Origin: Gammaproteobacteria bacterium
GTDB taxonomy: Bacteria; Pseudomonadota; Gammaproteobacteria; UBA9214
Assembly: GCA_029881775.1 (NCBI GenBank)
Contig: JAOULY010000067.1
Span: 1 to 8,174 of the forward strand
Length of the DNA: 8,174 nt
Reading direction: 5' to 3'
The notes beneath the pieces were generated by a model. The model was not told the DNA's origin. It ran no database searches and worked only from the letters and a program-made list of their open reading frames with translations. Shown one piece after another: positions 1 through 6,628 of the stretch. Position numbers and translations under genes: made by a program. Position 1 is the first letter of the stretch; each line of letters opens with the position of its first letter.

Positions 1-1
1 C

Positions 2-1516
2 ATCGACACACACCTGTTGATGCTGGACGACGCCACACTGGTGGATGTGCCTGTCCAGATCATGCGCTCGCAGGGCTGCAATGCGGAGTGGGCGCTGAAA
101 CTGCAGCGCGATGCCGTGGTCGATGTTTTCGAACAAATGGATGATCCCTACCTGCGCACACGCAAGGACGACATCGACCATGTCATCAATCGCATTCAGC
201 GCATCCTGCTGGAGACCGGCAGCGAGGATGCCTGCAGTAACGGCGCCAGTCTTGACGACGCCATCGTGCTGGCGGATGACCTGACGCCGGCCGAGACCGT
301 ATTGCTGGCGCACCAGGGCATCGCCGCCTTCGCCACAGAGTACGGCGGACCGTTGTCGCATACGGCAATCCTGTCGCGCAGCATGCAAACCCCGGCCGTG
401 GTCGGCGCTCATGGCATCCTGTCCTGGATACGTGATGGCGAAACGATCATTCTCGACGGCTTACAGGGCGTGATCATTGCCGACCCGGACGCGCGCACGC
501 TGGCCTGGTACCGCGAGCGCCAGGTCGCCGAGCAACAGCACAGGGAGCGGCTTGCACGTCTCACCTGTCAGCCGGCCGTCACCGGGGATGGCGTGACCGT
601 GACGTTAATGGCAAATATCGAACTGCCGGCCGACGTACAGTCGGTCAGCCTCGAAAATGCCTCCGGCGTGGGACTGTATCGCACCGAGTTCCTGTTCATG
701 AACCGGCCGGAACCACCGGACGAGGAAGAGCAGTTCAATTGCTACCTGGAAGTTCTCGATACCCTGGCAGGCAAACCGCTGACAATACGCACCCTGGATA
801 TCGGCGCGGATAAACACATCGGCAGCGATGCAGGACGCTGCAACAACCCGGCCCTCGGCCTGCGCGCGGTGCGCCTGTGCCTCAAGGACCTGTCACTGTT
901 CCGGCCGCAGCTCCGCGCCATCCTGCGTGCCTCGGCACACGGGCCGGTACGCATGATGGTGCCGATGCTGTCAAACACGCGGGAGATGCAGCAGGTGCTC
1001 TCTCTCGTCAACGACACGCGCAATGCCCTGCAGCGCGCGTCGCTGGCATTCTCACCGGACATGCAGATAGGCGCCATGATCGAGGTGCCGGCCGCCGCCC
1101 TGTCGGCGGATGATTTCGCCGCTCATTTCGATTTCCTGTCAATCGGCACCAATGACCTGATCCAGTACACACTGGCGATCGACCGCGTGGACGACCAGGT
1201 AAATTACCTCTACGATCCGTTACACCCGGCGGTACTGCGACTGATCAAGATGACCATCGACGCCGGCAAGCGCGCCGGCATCCCGGTCGCCATGTGCGGT
1301 GAAATGGCGGGCGATGCACGCTACACCCGACTGCTGCTCGGCATGGGTCTGCATGAATTCAGCATGCACCACACCACCCTGCAGGAAGTGAAGCATGTCA
1401 TCATCAACAGCAGCATTGCATCACTGACGCCGCTGGTAGACGAACTGCTCAATCACACCAGCCCGGACCAGATACCGGCATTCATCGATTCACTCAACAG
1501 CGACCTTACCGAATAA
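2..1516 (+). CDS. ptsI: Phosphoenolpyruvate-protein phosphotransferase (PTS Enzyme I), 5' truncated by the window edge
   Basis: Enzyme I takes phosphate from phosphoenolpyruvate onto a histidine and passes it to HPr-type carriers in the cytoplasm. The frame is open from base 2 and begins mid-protein (IDTHLLMLDD matches the internal helix of Enzyme I), so the first codons seen are not the start; by comparison with the roughly 575-residue family about 70 N-terminal residues are missing. Visible in order: HPr-binding helical part, the phosphohistidine loop GGPLSHTAI with the His codon at 359-361, then the PEP-binding barrel with RTEFLFMNR, TIRTLDIGADK, a MVPM strand, IEVPAA, IGTNDLIQYTLAIDR and the catalytic-Cys motif MCGEMAGD near the end. 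Length and C-terminus are complete. Whether a GAF domain (PtsP/EI-Ntr type) precedes it cannot be seen; the visible size fits a plain Enzyme I. From known gammaproteobacterial layouts, an HPr gene is expected just upstream, possibly in a regulatory PTS (inference). Confidence 0.95.
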   Translation: MDTHLLMLDDATLVDVPVQIMRSQGCNAEWALKLQRDAVVDVFEQMDDPYLRTRKDDIDHVINRIQRILLETGSEDACSNGASLDDAIVLADDLTPAETVLLAHQGIAAFATEYGGPLSHTAILSRSMQTPAVVGAHGILSWIRDGETIILDGLQGVIIADPDARTLAWYRERQVAEQQHRERLARLTCQPAVTGDGVTVTLMANIELPADVQSVSLENASGVGLYRTEFLFMNRPEPPDEEEQFNCYLEVLDTLAGKPLTIRTLDIGADKHIGSDAGRCNNPALGLRAVRLCLKDLSLFRPQLRAILRASAHGPVRMMVPMLSNTREMQQVLSLVNDTRNALQRASLAFSPDMQIGAMIEVPAAALSADDFAAHFDFLSIGTNDLIQYTLAIDRVDDQVNYLYDPLHPAVLRLIKMTIDAGKRAGIPVAMCGEMAGDARYTRLLLGMGLHEFSMHHTTLQEVKHVIINSSIASLTPLVDELLNHTSPDQIPAFIDSLNSDLTE

Positions 1517-1547
1517 AGGACATGCTGCTACACTGCGCACTGCGCTT

Positions 1548-1568
1548 CTGACCGGGGTTTCCGGTCGG
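1548..1568 (+). terminator. Small GC hairpin between ptsI and mgtE (weak terminator or leader stem)
   Basis: GACCGG at 1550-1555 pairs with CCGGTC at 1561-1566 over a five-base loop (GGTTT); one G-T and one further C-G pair extend the stem to eight pairs. No T-run follows, so it is not a classical intrinsic terminator. It sits 20 bases before the mgtE start and could attenuate or process the transcript between the two genes. This rests only on base pairing. Confidence 0.3.
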
Positions 1569-1588
1569 CACTGAGACAGTACGTAGTC

Positions 1589-2947
1589 ATGAACGAAGCA
1601 GGTATCACTCAAACCGCCGAAAGCCGCCTCGAGCGCCTCTCGCAGGCGATGGACTCCGGTGCCGCGGGCCAGGTACGGCACCTGCTGGTCAACCTGCACG
1701 CATCCGAAATCGCCGACCTGCTGGAGTCATTCCCGCACGGCCCGCGCGAAATCCTCTGGGAGCTGGTCGACCCCGGCGATCACGGCGAGGTTCTCACCCA
1801 CGTCAACGACGAAGTCCGCGTCGGTCTCATCAAAGAGATGGAGACCCATGACCTGGTCGCCGCCACCGAGGGACTGGACCCGGACGACCTCGCCGACATC
1901 ATCACCGACTTCCCCGCCAAGGTCAGCCGCGAAGTGCTGCGCGCCATGGACAAGCAGGACCGCCAGCGCCTCGAGGCCGTACTGCACTATCCGGAGGACA
2001 CCGCCGGTGGCCTCATGAACGTCGACGTGGTAACGGTGCGCGCCGACGTCACGCTGGACGTGGTGTTCCGCTACCTGCGCATGCGCGGCGAACTGCCGAA
2101 GAATACCGACAAGCTGTTCGTGGTCGACCGTAATGATCACTACCGTGGCGCACTGGAACTGACCCAGATACTGACCAACGAATCCGAACAACTGGTCGCC
2201 GCCGTAATGGACCGCGACCTGCCTGGCATCCCGGCTTCACTGCCGGACGATGAAGTCGCCAAGCAGTTCGAAAACCTCGACCTGGTATCCGCCGCCGTGG
2301 TCACCGAAGACAACAAACTGCTCGGCCGTATCACCATTGACGACGTGGTTGACGTGATTCGCGAAGACGCCGATCACTCGCTGCTCAGCATGGCCGGCCT
2401 CGACGAGGAAGATGACACCTTCGCCCCGGTCCTGAAAAGCGCACGCCGGCGCGCGCTATGGCTCGGCATTAACCTGTTCACCGCCTTCCTCGCCTCCTGG
2501 GTAATCGGAAACTTCCAGGCAACCATCGAGCAAGTGGTCGCACTGGCAGTACTGATGCCGATCGTCGCCAGCATGGGCGGCATTGCCGGCAGCCAGACAC
2601 TGATCATCGTGATACGCGGACTCGCCCTCGGCCAGATCGGCAGCAGTAACGCCCGCTGGTTGATGTACAAGGAACTGGCCGTGTCTGTATTAAACGGTGT
2701 TGGCTGGGCACTGGTGGTGGCCGTCATCTCGGCGCTGTGGTTCCAGAATAATTCTATTGGCCTGATTATCGCCGCCGCGCTCATCGTCAACCTGATGTGC
2801 GCCGCGCTGGCAGGGCTGAGTATCCCGTTCATGCTCAAGCGCATGAATATCGATCCGGCACTGGCCGGCTCGGTAATCCTGACAACGGTCACGGACGTGG
2901 TCGGCTTCCTGGTGTTCCTTGGACTCGGTACTATATTTCTTCTCTGA
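1589..2947 (+). CDS. mgtE: Magnesium transporter MgtE
   Basis: MgtE is a dimeric inner-membrane Mg2+ channel whose cytoplasmic part closes the pore when Mg2+ is abundant. The 452-residue product has the full architecture: MgtE_N helical superhelix (about residues 25-135), paired CBS domains (about 138-200 and 202-262), a linker helix, then about five membrane segments (roughly 288-306, 315-340, 362-383, 388-412, 425-450). Signature stretches are visible: MPIVASMGGIAGSQT at the pore (residues 323-337) and DPALAGSVILTTVTD with the pore-lining Asp at about residue 436. The MGGN often written for the family reads MGGI here. Length equals the family norm. The ATG at 1589 is chosen because the family usually begins just before the SRLERL-type helix; its ribosome binding site is poor. 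It lies 72 bases after ptsI, probably co-transcribed at least in part. No Mg2+ riboswitch is recognisable in that gap. Confidence 0.96.
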   Translation: MNEAGITQTAESRLERLSQAMDSGAAGQVRHLLVNLHASEIADLLESFPHGPREILWELVDPGDHGEVLTHVNDEVRVGLIKEMETHDLVAATEGLDPDDLADIITDFPAKVSREVLRAMDKQDRQRLEAVLHYPEDTAGGLMNVDVVTVRADVTLDVVFRYLRMRGELPKNTDKLFVVDRNDHYRGALELTQILTNESEQLVAAVMDRDLPGIPASLPDDEVAKQFENLDLVSAAVVTEDNKLLGRITIDDVVDVIREDADHSLLSMAGLDEEDDTFAPVLKSARRRALWLGINLFTAFLASWVIGNFQATIEQVVALAVLMPIVASMGGIAGSQTLIIVIRGLALGQIGSSNARWLMYKELAVSVLNGVGWALVVAVISALWFQNNSIGLIIAAALIVNLMCAALAGLSIPFMLKRMNIDPALAGSVILTTVTDVVGFLVFLGLGTIFLL

Positions 2948-2977
2948 ACAGCCTGCCAGTAGCCAGGTATCCAGCTG

Positions 2978-3328
2978 ATGCGATCTTCCCGACTGATTTT
3001 TGCCACACTGTTAGTAGTTATCATCAGTACGACATATGTTTTCGTCAAGGAAGCCGGCATCGGCTCACGCATCCGGATAGCAAATGACTCGGCGCAGGAT
3101 GTGAATATTACTGCCAGATGGCTCGAAAAAACCAAACACCTTGGTATCGTCAAGCCAGGATCGTTAATGCCAATAACGGTCAGGGGTGAGGCCTCGATGG
3201 TTTTTACCGTGCGTTATGCCGATGGACGAGAGATCGAGTCGAAGCCTGTCTATTTTACACCCGGCACAAAGATCAACGTCAGAATTTCAGAGGATGGTGT
3301 TGATGCCGGATACGATTTCGGCACCTGA
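2978..3328 (+). CDS. Small N-terminally anchored periplasmic protein of unknown family
   Basis: I do not recognise this 116-residue protein. Residues 1-6 carry two arginines, residues 7-23 are hydrophobic (IFATLLVVIISTTYVFV) and form an uncleaved anchor or signal peptide without a lipobox. The rest (about 30-116) alternates polar and hydrophobic residues with several probable beta strands (SRIRIAND, VNITARW, SMVFTVRYADG, INVRIS), suggesting a small beta-sandwich facing the periplasm. A TAG at 2960-2962 closes the frame upstream, so ATG 2978 is the only ATG start; a weak AGGT lies 11 bases before it. It follows mgtE by 30 bases and is probably read on the same transcript. Hand-counted G+C over 3001-3300 is about 49% (146/300) against 65-70% in sampled lines of mgtE, so it may be acquired or weakly constrained. 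The coherent anchor and strand pattern argue that it is truly coding. Confidence 0.75.
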   Translation: MRSSRLIFATLLVVIISTTYVFVKEAGIGSRIRIANDSAQDVNITARWLEKTKHLGIVKPGSLMPITVRGEASMVFTVRYADGREIESKPVYFTPGTKINVRISEDGVDAGYDFGT

Positions 3329-3343
3329 AAGCTGCACCGTGCC

Positions 3344-3381
3344 GGGCACAATTACCCCTGATATTAACGATAATTGTGCCC
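3344..3381. repeat. Perfect 11-bp inverted repeat in the convergent gap
   Basis: GGGCACAATTA at 3344-3354 is the exact reverse complement of TAATTGTGCCC at 3371-3381, with a 16-base AT-rich loop between. It lies 15 bases after the stop of the small anchored protein and 60 bases beyond the end of pmbA, so both converging transcripts would fold it. Neither side has a T-run, so a bidirectional terminator or 3' stabilising hairpin is plausible but not classical. A second short palindrome, GTGCC-G-GGCAC (3339-3349), overlaps the left arm. Confidence 0.6.
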
Positions 3382-3414
3382 TGGCCATGATGTGATTCGC
3401 GGACGCGCTGCGTT

Positions 3415-3435
3415 CCTGCAGCAGCTTTCTGCAGG
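3415..3435. repeat. 7-bp hairpin just past the pmbA stop codon
   Basis: CCTGCAG (3415-3421) and CTGCAGG (3429-3435) are perfect inverted arms around a seven-base loop. The stem starts six bases past the pmbA stop on the minus strand. No T-tract follows in either direction. It may act with the 11-bp repeat at 3344-3381 to end or protect the pmbA transcript (inference). Confidence 0.4.
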
Positions 3436-3441
3436 CGTGAA

Positions 3442-4800
3442 TCAGGCGCCGGCAATGGTCATGTTGTCTATCAACACCGAACCGGTGCGAATATTACCGC
3501 GCATATCCACATCATTGCCGACCTCGGCAATGCCCATGAACATGTCGCGCAAATTGCCGGCGACGGTAATCTCGTCAACCGGGTACTGGATCTCGCCGTT
3601 CTCCACCCAGAAGCCCGCCACACCGCGCGAGTAATCGCCGGTGACGATATTGACGCCGAAGCCGATGAATTCGCTCACCAGCAATCCGCTACCCATGGTC
3701 TTTAACAGCGCGGGCAGGTCCTGCTCGCCGGGATCAATGGTCAGGTTACGCACGCCGCCGGCATTGCCGGTGGTTTCCATACCCAGCTTGCGGGCCGCGT
3801 AGGAATTCAGCACGTAACCCTGCAATACACCATCGGTAATTATGTCGCGCGGCGCGGTGGCAACGCCTTCCGAGTCATACGGCGCGCTACCCAGTCCCTT
3901 CTTCAGCAACGGCTCTTCGTGGATACGCATGAAGTCCGGGAACACCGGCTTACCGAGGTGATCGAGCAGGAAGGTGGACTTGCGGTACAGCGCACTGCCG
4001 CTGATGGCCTGGATAAAATTACGGAACAGGCTGCCGGCGGTCTCGGCGGCAATCAGGATCGGCGCCTGCCGGGTCGACAGGCGTTGCGTGCCGAGTCGCT
4101 GCGCCGTGCGCTCGCCCGCTTTTCTGCCGATGGATGCCGGTGACGGCAGGTCACGCGCATCACGCGCGGCATCCGACCAGTAGTCGCGTTGCATCTCGTT
4201 GCCCTGGCGTCCGACCACGGCGCAGCTGAGCGAGTGATAGCTGGACTTGTACGAGCCCAGAAAGCCATTGCTGTTACCCTTTACCCGCAGGCCGACATAA
4301 CTCGACACCGTGCCGCCCTCGGAATTATCGATGCGTTCATCGACGGCACGGGCCGCGTCTTCACATTCCGTGGCCAGCTCAAGCGCGCGTCCGGCATCGA
4401 TGTCCCAGGGATAATAAAGGTCGAGGTCCGGGATAACGCGTGCCAGGCGGTCCGGGTCCGCCAGACCAGCGTACTCATCACGGCTGGTGTAACGCGCGAT
4501 ATCGCAGGCCGCGGCCACCGTAGTGGCGATGCCTTCCGGCGTGAAATCTGCCGTCGAGGCCGAGCCCTTGCGCTGGTCGAAATAGACGGTCAGCCCCAGC
4601 GTCCGGTCGCGGTTGTATTCCAGTGTCTCGGTCTCGCCCAGGCGTACCGTAACCGACAGGCCGGCATCGAGGCTGACGCCCGCCTCCACCTCGTCTGCGC
4701 CCTTTGCCTGCGCCTGGCTGAGGATCTCGTGCACCATCGCCTCGAGGGTGGACGTATCCGGTAACGGTGCATTCATTTCACTATTCTGTATGTCGCCCAT
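3442..4800 (-). CDS. pmbA: PmbA/TldE, non-catalytic partner of the TldD metalloprotease
   Basis: TldD and TldE (PmbA) form a cytoplasmic heterodimeric protease; in E. coli it matures microcin B17 and degrades the CcdA antitoxin. Only TldD carries the HExxxH zinc site, and none is seen here, which fits PmbA. The 452-residue product matches E. coli PmbA (450) from end to end: LGLTVYFDQRKGSAST near residue 68, DIARYTS, DLDLYYPWD, NSEGGTVSSY, YRKSTFLLDHLGKPVFPDF, YDSEGVAT, YAARKLGMETTGNAGG, VTGDYSRGVAGFWVENGEI and the C-terminal EITVAGNLRDMF and GSVLIDNMTIAG. The ATG at 4800 is chosen because AGGGAG (4811-4806, minus strand) lies five bases before it and the length then equals the family norm; a longer frame would need a TTG at 4866 and would run into the divergent promoter region. 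A later ATG at 4776 has a poorer ribosome site. It is divergent from yjgA, a pairing common in gammaproteobacteria. Confidence 0.96.
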   Translation of the reverse strand: MGDIQNSEMNAPLPDTSTLEAMVHEILSQAQAKGADEVEAGVSLDAGLSVTVRLGETETLEYNRDRTLGLTVYFDQRKGSASTADFTPEGIATTVAAACDIARYTSRDEYAGLADPDRLARVIPDLDLYYPWDIDAGRALELATECEDAARAVDERIDNSEGGTVSSYVGLRVKGNSNGFLGSYKSSYHSLSCAVVGRQGNEMQRDYWSDAARDARDLPSPASIGRKAGERTAQRLGTQRLSTRQAPILIAAETAGSLFRNFIQAISGSALYRKSTFLLDHLGKPVFPDFMRIHEEPLLKKGLGSAPYDSEGVATAPRDIITDGVLQGYVLNSYAARKLGMETTGNAGGVRNLTIDPGEQDLPALLKTMGSGLLVSEFIGFGVNIVTGDYSRGVAGFWVENGEIQYPVDEITVAGNLRDMFMGIAEVGNDVDMRGNIRTGSVLIDNMTIAGA

Positions 4801-4826
4801 GTCGGCTCCCTGTGCGTGAAGCAGCG

Positions 4827-4855
4827 ATTCTACCGGTCGCCCGGTGCGCGGACAA
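4827..4855 (-). promoter_or_regulatory. Candidate sigma70 promoter for pmbA
   Basis: On the minus strand TTGTCC (4855-4850) and TAGAAT (4832-4827) are separated by exactly 17 bases, matching 4/6 and 5/6 consensus positions. Transcription would begin near 4820, leaving about 20 bases of leader that contains the AGGGAG ribosome site. Position and spacing fit well, but the prediction is by eye. Confidence 0.5.
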
Positions 4856-4885
4856 ATGCGCGCCAACGCGCTATCCTAGGCCCCC

Positions 4886-5389
4886 ATGGACTTTGACGAA
4901 ACGGATGAAATCAGCAAATCGCAGCGCAAACGCGAGGTGCATGCGCTGAAGGAACTGGGTATCAAACTGCTCGAGTTCAGCGATGACAGCCTGCGTCAGC
5001 TCGCCATCCCGGAGCGCCTGCTGGAAGCACTGCTGACCGCCAAAAAGATCACCTCGAACAGTGCACGCAAGCGCCAGCTGTCGTTTATCGGCAAACTGAT
5101 GCAGGATATCGATGCGGCGCCTGTGCAGGCAGCGGTCCAGGCCCGCGAGCACCAGCACCTCACCTCTACCCGGGAATTCCACCTGCTGGAGGACCTGCGT
5201 GAGAAACTGCTGTTGAAAGGCGATGATGCCCTGCCCGAAGTGCTGTCGCACTTTCCCCGCGCCGAACGGCAATTGCTGCGCAAGCTGGTCCGCCTGGCAC
5301 GCAGTGAACAGTCAAACGGCCAGCCACCGGGCGCATCGCGCCGGCTGTTTCGTTATCTGCGTGAGTTACAGGAAGCGTCGGACTACTGA
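4886..5389 (+). CDS. darP: Ribosome maturation protein YjgA/DarP (DUF615)
   Basis: DarP (YjgA) binds late pre-50S particles and promotes maturation of the peptidyl transferase centre region. The 167-residue product is a mostly helical, charged protein with the family landmarks in order: SKSQRKREVHALKELG (residues 10-25), a LxxLxIPERLLEAL helix, RKRQLSFIGKLMQ (61-73), the FHLLEDLREKLL helix, GDDALPEVLSHFPRAERQLLRKLVRLAR (112-139) and the C-terminal RRLFRYLREL (152-161). It is close to the E. coli protein (about 183 residues), lacking part of the acidic N-terminal extension. A TAG at 4877-4879 closes the frame upstream, so ATG 4886 is the start; only a weak AGG lies before it, suggesting a short leader. 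It is divergent from pmbA and ends six bases before the convergent four-cysteine gene. Confidence 0.94.
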   Translation: MDFDETDEISKSQRKREVHALKELGIKLLEFSDDSLRQLAIPERLLEALLTAKKITSNSARKRQLSFIGKLMQDIDAAPVQAAVQAREHQHLTSTREFHLLEDLREKLLLKGDDALPEVLSHFPRAERQLLRKLVRLARSEQSNGQPPGASRRLFRYLRELQEASDY

Positions 5390-5395
5390 AACCAC

Positions 5396-5578
5396 TCAGT
5401 CGTCCACGGCGGTATTGTCGTCCTGCGTTGCGCGCCACTGGTGGTAACAGTCCAGTCCGCAGAAATACAGCACGTAGTCATTGACCTCGACTATTCCCGC
5501 TTCATTGAGGGGTATTTCTTTCAGGCAGACTTCGCAGGCAACGTTCCCTGCATCGATCTTTGTAACGCTGGCACCCAT
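5396..5578 (-). CDS. Small four-cysteine, probably zinc-binding protein resembling DUF3330
   Basis: A 60-residue protein with two cysteine pairs, CEVC (residues 15-18) and CGLDC (40-44), separated by 21 residues that include KEIPLNEAG and a YVLYF strand. The pattern is that of a treble-clef or TRASH-like metal knuckle, and the sequence recalls the DUF3330 family, also met beside mercury-resistance transposons; no mer or transposase gene is near, so it looks like a chromosomal member. The ATG at 5578 is supported by GGAGG (5590-5586) seven bases upstream, the strongest ribosome site in the window after doxX. The gene follows the nitronate monooxygenase-like gene by 60 bases and may be read with it or from its own promoter. 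Metal binding is inferred from cysteine spacing only; the partner is unknown. Confidence 0.82.
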   Translation of the reverse strand: MGASVTKIDAGNVACEVCLKEIPLNEAGIVEVNDYVLYFCGLDCYHQWRATQDDNTAVDD

Positions 5579-5613
5579 TGATAAACCTCCGACGGGTTAA
5601 GGCTACTATGATC

Positions 5614-5642
5614 AGTATAGATGGTATTCAAGCCGCTGTTAT
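5614..5642 (-). promoter_or_regulatory. Candidate promoter for the four-cysteine gene
   Basis: On the minus strand ATAACA (5642-5637) and TATACT (5619-5614) stand 17 bases apart, with 4/6 and 5/6 consensus matches; the -35 overlaps the stop codon of the preceding gene. A start near 5607 would leave about 28 bases of leader carrying GGAGG. An alternative pair TTGAAT (5631-5626) with TAGTAG (5608-5603) has a good -35 but a poor -10. Confidence 0.38.
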
Positions 5643-6628
5643 GACGCAGTGCCCGTTTTCAGCGCCGCGGCAAAGGTCCGTACAACCTCGGCGGCCGGCA
5701 GTACCGCGTGGATCCCGTCGACACTCTTGCCTGCCTGGTAGATGTCGCGGTAACCCATGCCCCGCACCGCCGCCCGCTTCAGTTTCCAGATCGACTGCAG
5801 TGAATAGAATGTTCGCATCCAGTGCCGTGTGCGACGACCACGCAATAACCACTTTGCCAGTGGTCCGGCCTGCACGCCCATGCGGGCGACAAATGGCGTG
5901 CGAATAATCGACACCGGCACACCGGTGATTTTTTCCGACAGCACGATATCATCCGCGCCGGCATTGATGATGGCCTGCTTGTAGTCTTCATGCGCACTGC
6001 ATTCCTGCGTCGCGATAAAACGCGTCCCCATCTGCACACCGGCATAGCCGGCTGCAATGGCCTGACTGAATCCTTCGGGCGAGCCGATGCCACCGGCACA
6101 TACCAGCGGCTTGCCCAGCGGACCGAGTTCATCGAGCAGCGCCGCGGCCGACAGTTCACCGGCATGACCACCGGCGCGGTTGTTGACGCAAATAAAGCCG
6201 TCGACACCGGCATCCAGAGCCTTTTCCGCATACAGGCGATTGGTCACATCGTGGTAGACCGTGACACCGGCCTGGCTGGCACGCTCCACCACCCGGTCCG
6301 GCTTGCCGAGCGCCGTCACCAGGAACGGCACACCCTCTTCCAGCGCAATCTCCAGCCAGGCATACACGCGCTCGAGGTATTTTTTCGAGCTGCGTTCGAT
6401 AATCAGGTTCACACCGATCGGCTTGTCGGTGAGGCGCCGGATATAACGCAGGCCCTCACGAAATTCGTAGCCGTGCACGTAGGAAAGACTCAGCGGCTGC
6501 ACGATGCCGATACCACCGGCCTCGGATACGGCAGCAACCAGCTCGGGATTGGAACAGGGATACATGGCACCACAGATCAGCGGGATATCGATACCCAGTG
6601 CCTGCGTCAAAGCGGTTGGGTAACTCAT
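5639..6628 (-). CDS. Nitronate monooxygenase / 2-nitropropane dioxygenase-like FMN protein
   Basis: A 329-residue TIM-barrel flavoprotein of the NMO/NPD family, which binds FMN and oxidises nitronates; the same fold includes the enoyl-ACP reductase FabK. Family features are the N-terminal IDIPLICGAM strand (residues 13-22), SEAGGIGIV (35-43), PIGVNLI (70-76), the VTVYHDVTN strand (122-130), the phosphate-binding NNRAGGHAG (149-157), CAGGIGSPEGF (177-187) and VQMGTRF (198-204). The C-terminal third is the usual helical cap, here rich in arginine (LLRGRRTRHWMRT). Length is normal. The start ATG overlaps the stop of the upstream hotdog gene in an ATGA quartet, so translation is probably coupled. 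The exact substrate cannot be assigned: nitronate, an enoyl thioester or another compound are all possible. The family call is firm; the reaction is not. Confidence 0.9.
   Translation of the reverse strand: MSYPTALTQALGIDIPLICGAMYPCSNPELVAAVSEAGGIGIVQPLSLSYVHGYEFREGLRYIRRLTDKPIGVNLIIERSSKKYLERVYAWLEIALEEGVPFLVTALGKPDRVVERASQAGVTVYHDVTNRLYAEKALDAGVDGFICVNNRAGGHAGELSAAALLDELGPLGKPLVCAGGIGSPEGFSQAIAAGYAGVQMGTRFIATQECSAHEDYKQAIINAGADDIVLSEKITGVPVSIIRTPFVARMGVQAGPLAKWLLRGRRTRHWMRTFYSLQSIWKLKRAAVRGMGYRDIYQAGKSVDGIHAVLPAAEVVRTFAAALKTGTAS

Noticed and set aside
1517..1588. Mg2+ riboswitch (M-box or mgtA-type leader) ahead of mgtE
   Set aside because: The gap is only 72 bases with a single short stem, too small for a known Mg2+ riboswitch.
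2374..3153. Minus-strand open frame of 259 codons
   Set aside because: It runs antisense across mgtE membrane segments and the next gene, and its composition is that of a reverse-frame shadow.
4801..4866. N-terminal extension of PmbA from a TTG codon
   Set aside because: It would cross the probable promoter and ribosome site of pmbA and exceed the family length by 22 residues.
5396..5578. Mercury-resistance transposon remnant
   Set aside because: Only the small four-cysteine gene hints at it; no mer genes, transposase or terminal repeats are seen.
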